Assembly: GCA_016199605.1 (NCBI GenBank)
Contig: JACQGJ010000519.1
Span: 1 to 10,089 of the forward strand
Source: Armatimonadota bacterium
GTDB lineage: Bacteria; Armatimonadota; Abditibacteriia; CG2-30-59-28
Reading direction: 5' to 3'
DNA: 10,089 bases
The notes beneath the pieces are model-generated. The model was not told where the DNA came from. It worked only from the letters and a program-made list of their open reading frames with translations, and did no database searches. Both the position numbers and the translations under genes were made by a program. This document shows, in pieces, positions 1 to 5,857 of the stretch (position 1 is the stretch's first letter; the number at the start of each line of letters is the position of its first letter).

Positions 1-68
1 CAAACCTCATTTTGGAAAATGCACACCCCGAGCTCCGCCCGATTGACAACAACGCCTCCAAGTCATAA
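1..68 (+). CDS. Possible C-terminal end of an upstream gene (partial)
   Basis: One plus-strand frame is open from the window edge to a TAA at 66-68. From base 3 it gives a hydrophilic tail reading NLILENAHPELRPIDNNASK followed by S and stop. The peptide has a plausible protein-like composition, but it is only about 21 residues, so it cannot be assigned to a family. If real, it would lie 69 bases upstream of the phosphoglycerate mutase gene on the same strand and could share its transcript. It could equally be a chance open frame. Confidence 0.3.
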   Translation, partial: NLILENAHPELRPIDNNASKS

Positions 69-137
69 ACTCCTGTTGCTGCACCTTTGGAGAGTTGAGC
101 CAACATAGGACCACAAACGACCGGGAGAACTGCTGAC

Positions 138-1343
138 ATGGACCTGCACGACCTCACACGCGAGCTACACCAACGCAACGAATCGAAGATCGTCTTGCTG
201 GTGGCCGATGGGTTGGGCGGACTGCCTCTGGAGTCTGGTGGGAAGACGGAACTGGCGACTGCTGCCACACCAAACCTGGACGCCCTGGCACGAGACAACG
301 TGTGCGGTCTGATGACTCCCGTGTTGCCGGGAATCACACCGGGAAGCGGCCCGGGACATTTGGGGCTGTTTGGTTACGACCCTTTGGTTTACCGAATCGG
401 TCGTGGGGTACTGGAGGCCCTGGGCGTGGATTTTGATCTTGGCCCGAACGACGTGGCTGCCCGCGGTAACTTCTGCACCGTAGATGAATCAGGAGTCATC
501 ACCGACCGCCGGGCCGGGAGGATTTCCTCCGAAGTGGGATCGAGACTTGTCGAGAAGATGAAGGCGATACAAATCGAGGGAGTCGAGTTGCACTTGCGCC
601 ACGTCAAGGATTACCGCTTCGTCGTGATCTTGCGGGGAGATGGCTTGGGCGGTGACCTCCACGATACCGACCCGGGAGCCGCTGGCAGGGCCCCGCTGAC
701 TCCCACCGCCGCCAATCCCGCTTCGCAGCGAACCGCTGAGATTCTTACCGAATTCGTCACACAGGCGGGAGAGATCCTCAAGCACGAGCCTCCCGCCAAC
801 ATGCTCACCCTCCGGGGCATTGCGCGCCGGCCCGCGATTCCTGCGATGCAGGAGGTCTATGGGCTGCGATCGGTTGCGATCGCCGTCTACCCGATGTACC
901 GGGGTTTGGCGAGATTGGTGGGTATGACGGTGGTCTCAGGAGTTAACGACCTCGACCAACAACTGGAGGCGCTGCGGGGTAACTGGGCGGCGGCGGATTT
1001 CTTCTTCCTCCACCACAAGTATACCGACAGCACCGGCGAAGACGGGAAATTCGATGAGAAGGTCAAGCAGATCGAAACGGTGGATGGAGCGATCCCGAAA
1101 ATTCTGGAATTGAAGCCGGACGTGTTGATCGTCACTGGCGACCATAGCACACCCAGCCTGCTCAAGAGTCATAGCTGGCATCCGGTGCCCGTCCTGTTCG
1201 CCTCTCACACCTGCCGCCCGGACGACTCGACCCAGTTCAGCGAACGGGACTGCTTGCGCGGCGGACTTGGCCAGTTCGAGGCCAAGTACCTCATGCCGCT
1301 GGCTCTCGCCCACGCGGGCAGGCTACAGAAGTTTGGAGCATGA
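138..1343 (+). CDS. apgM: 2,3-bisphosphoglycerate-independent phosphoglycerate mutase, archaeal type (ApgM)
   Basis: Cytosolic glycolysis/gluconeogenesis enzyme that interconverts 3- and 2-phosphoglycerate through a phosphoserine intermediate with divalent metals, in the alkaline phosphatase superfamily. Seen in the 401-residue product: VADGLGG near residues 22-28 (metal-binding Asp 24), TPGSGPGHLGLFGYDP near 67-82 with the likely phosphorylated Ser 70, HHKYTDSTGEDG near 292-303, GDHSTP near 334-339 and HSWHPVPV near 345-352 with the late metal-binding His residues. The length of about 400 fits the ApgM branch rather than the ~510-residue bacterial GpmI. The ATG at 138 is preceded by GGGAGA at 123-128, nine bases away. 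The protein appears complete and all key motifs are present. The next gene starts 110 bases downstream on the same strand. Assignment is from motif recognition and is secure at family level. Confidence 0.93.
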   Translation: MDLHDLTRELHQRNESKIVLLVADGLGGLPLESGGKTELATAATPNLDALARDNVCGLMTPVLPGITPGSGPGHLGLFGYDPLVYRIGRGVLEALGVDFDLGPNDVAARGNFCTVDESGVITDRRAGRISSEVGSRLVEKMKAIQIEGVELHLRHVKDYRFVVILRGDGLGGDLHDTDPGAAGRAPLTPTAANPASQRTAEILTEFVTQAGEILKHEPPANMLTLRGIARRPAIPAMQEVYGLRSVAIAVYPMYRGLARLVGMTVVSGVNDLDQQLEALRGNWAAADFFFLHHKYTDSTGEDGKFDEKVKQIETVDGAIPKILELKPDVLIVTGDHSTPSLLKSHSWHPVPVLFASHTCRPDDSTQFSERDCLRGGLGQFEAKYLMPLALAHAGRLQKFGA

Positions 1344-1453
1344 TATTACAACCGCGGATGACCTCGAACCCAAAGAGTTCGCCAGATAAACGCGGATAGA
1401 GGCAACCGTGGAATAACCCACATGCAGTTGAATTCACAGACCAGGAGGCAACC

Positions 1454-2050
1454 ATGCAATTCCCGCTTAACTACCCCTTGTCCCTCACCTTCAAGATCGT
1501 GTCCCTCGCGCCGCAGTGTTCCATCAGAGATGCTCACGGCAACCTGATCGCCTACGTAAGACAGAAGCTCTTCAAGCTCAAGGAAGCTGTCACAGTCTTC
1601 GCTGACGAACAGCAAACTCAACCCTTGTTCACGATCAATGCAGACCGAGTGCTGGATATCTCCGCCCGTTACAACTTCACAGACAACCAGGGGCTTCCCT
1701 TTGGCTCGGTGAAACGGCGTGGGTTGAAGTCGCTTTGGAGGTCCCATTACGATATTCTCGAAGGCGACAGGGAAGTCATGACAATCCAGGAGGAGAATCC
1801 CTGGGTGAAGGTCATGGATAGCCTGTTTGAGAGCATCCCCCTCATCGGGATTCTCTCGGGGCACTTGTTTCATCCCGTCTACCTCATCGCTCGTACCGGA
1901 GGGTCCGCAGCCATGCGCGTCGAGAAGCAGCCCGCGTTTTTTGAGGGGAGATTCGCAATCGAGAGGACCGCACCACTCGACGAAGCTGAAGAGAAGAGAG
2001 CCCTGCTGAGTCTGATCATGATGCTGCTGTTGGAGCGGTCGAGAGGTTAA
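1454..2050 (+). CDS. LURP-one-related / Tubby C-terminal-like protein
   Basis: A 198-residue soluble protein resembling the bacterial LURP-one-related (phospholipid scramblase-like, Tubby C-terminal-like) family, whose members form a compact beta-barrel around a central helix. What I see: an early segment IRDAHGNLIAYVRQKLFKLKE (about residues 23-43) typical of these proteins, repeated short beta-like stretches, KRRGLKSLWRSHYDI (about 89-103), the stretch EENPWVKVMDSLFESIPLIGILSG (about 114-137), and a final helix LLSLIMMLLLERSRG. The biochemical role in bacteria is not established, and lipid or membrane binding is only a family-level guess. A strong AGGAGG at 1443-1448, five bases from the ATG, supports the start. 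The stop overlaps the stop of the convergent oxidoreductase gene. Complete, with no frameshift seen. Confidence 0.72.
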   Translation: MQFPLNYPLSLTFKIVSLAPQCSIRDAHGNLIAYVRQKLFKLKEAVTVFADEQQTQPLFTINADRVLDISARYNFTDNQGLPFGSVKRRGLKSLWRSHYDILEGDREVMTIQEENPWVKVMDSLFESIPLIGILSGHLFHPVYLIARTGGSAAMRVEKQPAFFEGRFAIERTAPLDEAEEKRALLSLIMMLLLERSRG

Positions 2051-4032
2051 GGGACTGACCAAGAATAACGCCTCGTTTCTTCTGTTGTGAGACAGTTGGA
2101 CTGTCGAACCAAGTAGGCTACCGGGTTCGACAGTCCAACTGTCTCACAACACGCCCTTGTATGCGAAAACGCGGAGTTGTTCTCATACACCCTCACCTCA
2201 ACAATCCTTGCGTGATCCAAACCGTTCGTCGCCGTGACTGTCACCCGGAGGGAGTCGACTGGTGGCACGTCGATTAGTTGGTGCAGTCTTCGCCTCTGGT
2301 AGTTCCCTTCGACTTCCGCCATGGTGACCCACCCGCCTTCGACCTTTGCCTCGAGGGCGTAGTCTCGCACAGTTTCCGGTTGGGGGCGACCCCACAGCAT
2401 CTTTGCCGTATAGTCGTCGGAGTGGCTGAGAGTCAGAACGCGGTGCAGCCCGGTGTCGAAGACGAGTTGGATCTCAGCGGGCCGGATTGGCCGGTCCCAG
2501 GATAGTTCCAGCCAGGCAGGAAGACCGGAGGCAGGATCGCTCATCCAGCGATGTGTTCCGGGGTTGGTTCTTTCCTCGGGCGCTCCGCCACGGCCCTGCA
2601 CAGTGCGGGTTTGCCCCGAAGTCACGTTGGCTGCCGGTCCTTCTGACTGTTCACTGGAGGCTCTCACAGAGGCGACGCGGGCGAGGTCGAGGGGATCGGT
2701 GTTCAGGTTTCCGATCAGGTAGGCGTCATCACGGAGAAGATGTTGCTGGATTTGGCGAACCGCCTCCGGACTCTCTGCGAGTTGTCCGGGGAGCAGGTCA
2801 TGGAGAGCAGCATGGGCCGCGGCCGTGCCGACTCCCTGGCCGACCACGGCGCAGGTCGCCATCACGCGAGTCGAAGCGAAAGCGATATGGGTTGCCGAGA
2901 GGTTCCTGCCCGCGAACATCAGGTTGGAAAGGTCACGCGAAACACACGAGCGCAAGGGAATGTCGTACAGGTGTGGCACGTGACGCGCCTCGCAGGGGGG
3001 TTTGTCGGGGGCGTCGATCCCCTCGGGAGGATGAGTATCAATGGGCCAGCCACCGTAAGCGATGGCATCGTGAAAGGCGGGCGACTCCAGCACGTCGGCT
3101 TCGCACAAGACATGTTGACCCAGGAATCGTCGGCTCTCCCGTTTGCCCGGAAGAAATCCAAACCAGTCGAGCGCCCAGTTGTCTGCGCCGTGGTCCCCAC
3201 CGTTCTTGATGTGATCCCACACGCCCAGCATGATCGCGAGCAACTCGTCTCGGATCGCCTCGTTGTCTTTGATGGTGTCGAGGACACCACCCCACTCCAC
3301 CCACCAGTAGCCGTACTCAAGACCGCGGTCCACTCCGGCCTGACCGTGAGGCCGCAGCCGCAAGTCTTGCTCCGTGAACTTGCGAGACCACGTCGGTGGA
3401 CCGAAGGGCATGGGCTTCCCCATGTCCCGCGCCTGGAAGAGCAACGTCGAGCCGAGGCTCTTGCTATCGGCTTCCTCCTGCGCCTGTTCTTCCCCGAACT
3501 CGTCCTGGCTTTCACGACCTCGGCGGAAGGAAGCGCCCGCCTCGGCCCCGAGCCGCCCATCGCCAGTGCAGTCGATGAACACCTTCGCCGCGATGCGGAA
3601 CCGGTCCTCGGTGGAGGGTCGGTCGGCGAGAGCGTGAGTGATCAGCCCTTCATGGGTTTCTACGCCGACGACAGTCGTGTTGAGCATCAAGGTCAAGTTC
3701 TGTTCGGCCCTGCACTTCTCGTAAAGCACAAGGTCGAGCATGGAGGCTGAACGCTGGGGGTTGCGAACGCAGGTTTCCAGCCGGATTTCCTCGATGATCC
3801 CGCCTTCTCGAGCTTCGGTTTGCAGCTCGATCCCACGGCCGCCGCTGGCATCAGCCCCGACGATGTGCATTCGCACCTCACTCGACGCGTTGCCTCCGAG
3901 CACAGGGCGATTGTGGCAGAGGATCACCGTGGCGCCACACCGCGCCGCGGCAATCGCGCACGGCACCCCCGCCGGGCCTCCCCCCGCGACAAGGATGTCA
4001 CAGGATAGGTCATGCAACTGGGTCAGACTCAT
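2047..4032 (-). CDS. FAD-dependent oxidoreductase with C-terminal discoidin-like domain
   Basis: The 661-residue product begins with a Rossmann dinucleotide-binding motif, VAGGGPAGVPCAIAAARCGA (about 15-34), followed by RPVLGGNASSEVR. It also carries the flavoprotein signature IDCTGDGRLGAEAGA and, later, MFAGRNLSATHIAFASTRVMATCAVVGQGVGTAAA. This matches the FAD-dependent oxidoreductase family PF12831, common in Planctomycetes and Verrucomicrobia and often near carbohydrate metabolism genes; the substrate is unknown. Residues about 470-617 form a beta-rich F5/8 type C (discoidin)-like region with ASSEQSEG, WLELSWDRP and RIVEVRVYE. The natural domain seems to end at E617. The last ~44 residues are an unusual tail, and from about residue 628 it is encoded by the inverted repeat and the bases beyond it. 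The ATG at 4032 has only a weak ribosome site. It starts 40 bases after the SIR2-like gene ends, so read-through transcription is possible, but the GC content is clearly higher than that gene's. Confidence 0.88.
   Translation of the reverse strand: MSLTQLHDLSCDILVAGGGPAGVPCAIAAARCGATVILCHNRPVLGGNASSEVRMHIVGADASGGRGIELQTEAREGGIIEEIRLETCVRNPQRSASMLDLVLYEKCRAEQNLTLMLNTTVVGVETHEGLITHALADRPSTEDRFRIAAKVFIDCTGDGRLGAEAGASFRRGRESQDEFGEEQAQEEADSKSLGSTLLFQARDMGKPMPFGPPTWSRKFTEQDLRLRPHGQAGVDRGLEYGYWWVEWGGVLDTIKDNEAIRDELLAIMLGVWDHIKNGGDHGADNWALDWFGFLPGKRESRRFLGQHVLCEADVLESPAFHDAIAYGGWPIDTHPPEGIDAPDKPPCEARHVPHLYDIPLRSCVSRDLSNLMFAGRNLSATHIAFASTRVMATCAVVGQGVGTAAAHAALHDLLPGQLAESPEAVRQIQQHLLRDDAYLIGNLNTDPLDLARVASVRASSEQSEGPAANVTSGQTRTVQGRGGAPEERTNPGTHRWMSDPASGLPAWLELSWDRPIRPAEIQLVFDTGLHRVLTLSHSDDYTAKMLWGRPQPETVRDYALEAKVEGGWVTMAEVEGNYQRRRLHQLIDVPPVDSLRVTVTATNGLDHARIVEVRVYENNSAFSHTRACCETVGLSNPVAYLVRQSNCLTTEETRRYSWSVP
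2084..2150. repeat. Perfect 27-bp inverted repeat with nested palindromes
   Basis: Bases 2084-2110 are exactly reverse-complementary to 2124-2150, with a 13-base loop at 2111-2123. Each arm also contains its own palindrome: GACAGT-TGG-ACTGTC at 2091-2105 and GACAGT-CCA-ACTGTC at 2129-2143. The element lies 34 bases after the plus-strand gene stop and inside the 3' end of the minus-strand oxidoreductase. No T-run follows either arm, so it is not a textbook intrinsic terminator, although it could stall or protect transcripts from both sides. A REP/MITE-like interspersed palindrome is my preferred reading. Only one copy occurs in this window. Confidence 0.9.
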
Positions 4033-4072
4033 GGATCGTCACGCTTCAATCTGTTCAGTTGTGCCAAACACA

Positions 4073-5080
4073 TCACAGACTCCCGGATGTGATCGCATCT
4101 ACGAGTCTGGGTATTGCACCCTCACCGACGAAGCCAGTGTCCAGGTCATAGCATTCTGGGAGCAGTTGCCGGAAGTGCTCTGGAGACCTCTTATCCGTAT
4201 TGACAACGTAGAACTTGGTTCGCTGAATGGGTGTATTGCTGTGAATGAGGAACTTCATCGTGAGGTCTGTTTCAGGAAAACTGTAGCCAAGGCAGAAGAC
4301 TCGTGTGGCGTGGCGCAGTTCTTGTGCTGCATTCGACCACAGGCTTCTCACGGTTTCATGTTGGAAGTAGTTGAGCTTATCGAGAAGTGGCGGAACAATG
4401 AAAGGAGCTTTGTCCGTTAGTGCGAGAGTATGCACTCGTGCCCTCACATCTTCTCCACTGACCCAACCGTCGGAGACGGGTACGTAGTATATCGCTTCTC
4501 CGTAAAAGGTCTGGGAACCGGAATAGAACCAATTGATGGAACCGTGGAGCTTGTACAATCGAAACGACTCAACAACATCTCCCCCTATAACGCTCGCTTT
4601 TCTCTGCGCACCCGGTGTCAGCGTAATCGGGTAGAGGTTCTCGCAACTCAGCAGTTCCTGGGAGTCCGGCTTCGGCTCTATCGATCGCGAAGCTCGCTCA
4701 ATCGTGGTGTCATAGTTGAGTGTAAGGACTGCTGACTTGTTCCTATGCCACTCATTCACGATTGCGTGCAGCCACTCGGGGCAGTCTCTTCCCAACGTCT
4801 CCGCCATTCTTTCATGCAACACGTCGCCGATTGACCTTGAGATGTCGAGGAATAATGCGCGGTTGCGTAAGTTGTCCGCCTCAGACAACCACGGATGATT
4901 CTGGGAGAGGTAGGTCAACCACATCTCGAGGTCATCGGGAAACAAGACTGAAGCATCTCCGAGCTTGTCACCAAGACTCTCCCGCACTGCCTTACCCAGT
5001 TCACCCAAGACCGGCATGTGAACACAGATTTCTTTTGAGAAGCCTGCGCCAAGTATGAATACATCACTCACGCACAACAC
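4073..5080 (-). CDS. SIR2-like domain protein, putative NAD-degrading defence effector
   Basis: The 335-residue product carries the SIR2-like fold signatures in order: FILGAGFSKE (about 8-17, the NAD-binding GAGxS), TLNYDTTIE (about 120-128, with the conserved Asn 122 and Asp 124), KLHGSINW (about 177-184, with His 179 at the catalytic position) and CLGYSFPETD (about 263-272). Stand-alone or fused SIR2-like proteins of this kind act in anti-phage systems (Thoeris ThsA, DSR, SIR2-APAZ Argonautes, SIR2-HerA), where they deplete NAD on infection. The Asn and His expected for NAD hydrolysis are both present. I see no membrane segment and no extra sensor domain, so a partner may supply sensing. 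The start is GTG at 5080, chosen because AAAGG lies eight bases upstream. It follows the HEPN-like gene by 47 bases on the same strand, suggesting one transcript. GC is low for the window: two hand-counted 60-base lines give about 45% and 52%. NAD cleavage is inferred, not shown. Confidence 0.85.
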   Translation of the reverse strand: MLCVSDVFILGAGFSKEICVHMPVLGELGKAVRESLGDKLGDASVLFPDDLEMWLTYLSQNHPWLSEADNLRNRALFLDISRSIGDVLHERMAETLGRDCPEWLHAIVNEWHRNKSAVLTLNYDTTIERASRSIEPKPDSQELLSCENLYPITLTPGAQRKASVIGGDVVESFRLYKLHGSINWFYSGSQTFYGEAIYYVPVSDGWVSGEDVRARVHTLALTDKAPFIVPPLLDKLNYFQHETVRSLWSNAAQELRHATRVFCLGYSFPETDLTMKFLIHSNTPIQRTKFYVVNTDKRSPEHFRQLLPECYDLDTGFVGEGAIPRLVDAITSGSL

Positions 5081-5088
5081 CCCGTTTA

Positions 5089-5093
5089 CCTTT
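5089..5093 (-). promoter_or_regulatory. Ribosome binding site of the SIR2-like gene
   Basis: Read on the minus strand this is AAAGG, eight bases before GTG 5080. It supports the GTG over the TTG that follows directly and over the later in-frame GTG, which would leave only two residues before the beta strand that leads into GAGxS. Confidence 0.5.
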
Positions 5094-5127
5094 GGCGAAG
5101 CTTGAACCTCTCATGTAGAGGTATCGT

Positions 5128-5724
5128 TCATGGGAGGCTGTCCTCCAAGGCTTTAACTATTTGGGGCAGCCATTCAGTCGAGATTGCCAGATAGTCCTCG
5201 GTGATACTCAATTCCTTTCCATCCTCAAACTCCGTTTTCGGGCACTTGGTCAGCAGCTTGCCGTCGGCCAACCCTCCGTGGTGCATGACGCAGTTCCGAA
5301 CCTCTACTCGTTCGACGATGGACTCCAAATCAACGCCTGCTGCAAGGCAATCGATGGAGTGGGATTTCTTAAGGACGTCATACCGATACTCGAACCAGTT
5401 CTGTCTCTTCTTCCCAGCATCGCGAGATATCTCCACAGGTGGCTGGGAGCATAACTCCTTGAACGTGTCCTCAAACTGCGCAACGAGCGCGACGAGAACT
5501 ATCCTCGTGGCATGGCCATAGCCGGCATTCGCAAATATCTCAGTCTCGACTTGACTATAATGTCTCGAAGACATTCCCTTTTTGCCGCCTATACGAATTC
5601 CAGGACTTCCCCGCCGGACACACTGCTGTGCTTTAACGAACCCATTCTGGGCACAATACCAAAAGAACTCAAGCTGTTTCGCGTAGCTCTCGAATTGGAG
5701 AGCAAGCGATTTTCCGTCTGCCAT
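5128..5724 (-). CDS. HEPN-like domain protein paired with the SIR2-like gene
   Basis: A 198-residue, probably all-helical protein. Near its C-terminal third it has ESIVERVEVRNCVMHHGG, i.e. R143-N144-x3-H148-H149 then GG. This fits the Rx4-6H/RNxxxH signature of HEPN domains, which in toxins and Cas/defence proteins form dimeric RNase sites. A helical stretch ATRIVLVALVAQFEDTFKEL about 50-60 residues earlier fits the other helix pair. I cannot assign a specific HEPN family. RNase activity is therefore possible but unproven, since some HEPN proteins are only scaffolds. The ATG at 5724 is preferred over the ATG at 5733 because the AAAGG at 5734-5738 touches the latter but sits nine bases before the former. 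It lies 47 bases upstream of the SIR2-like gene and 133 bases downstream of the DUF499 gene, all on one strand. GC is about 47% in a hand-counted 60-base line, lower than the flanks. Confidence 0.6.
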   Translation of the reverse strand: MADGKSLALQFESYAKQLEFFWYCAQNGFVKAQQCVRRGSPGIRIGGKKGMSSRHYSQVETEIFANAGYGHATRIVLVALVAQFEDTFKELCSQPPVEISRDAGKKRQNWFEYRYDVLKKSHSIDCLAAGVDLESIVERVEVRNCVMHHGGLADGKLLTKCPKTEFEDGKELSITEDYLAISTEWLPQIVKALEDSLP

Positions 5725-5733
5725 TCCACACAT

Positions 5734-5738
5734 CCTTT
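5734..5738 (-). promoter_or_regulatory. Ribosome binding site deciding the HEPN-like gene start
   Basis: On the minus strand this reads AAAGG within AAGAAAGGATG. It abuts ATG 5733 with no spacer but lies nine bases from ATG 5724, so translation most likely begins at 5724. Confidence 0.5.
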
Positions 5739-5857
5739 CTTTAGAGCCTTACCCACACCTCCAGCACCAGCCCCCTCGTTAGATACTCCCGCAATTGCTT
5801 GATCTCCTTCTCCTTCATCACCCGAAAGGTCTCACCGGAGCAAGCACCCGTCAGGCT

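Noticed and set aside
1344..1453. Degenerate repeat or small hairpin between apgM and the LURP-one-like gene (GCGGAT twice, CGAAC/GTTCG 5-bp stem)
   Set aside because: The similarity to the CACGAAT-type arrays is too weak, and a 5-bp stem is expected by chance.
1346..2062. 238-codon minus-strand frame opposite the LURP-one-like gene
   Set aside because: The plus-strand gene has a strong AGGAGG site and family-like sequence. The antisense product has no recognisable features.
2487..3750. Two long plus-strand open frames (240 and 336 codons) opposite the oxidoreductase
   Set aside because: They are antisense to a well-supported flavoprotein, rich in Arg, Pro and Ser from GC-rich codons, and show no recognisable domain.
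3740..4420. 226-codon plus-strand frame crossing the oxidoreductase start and the SIR2-like end
   Set aside because: It spans two real minus-strand genes and their gap and has no domain.
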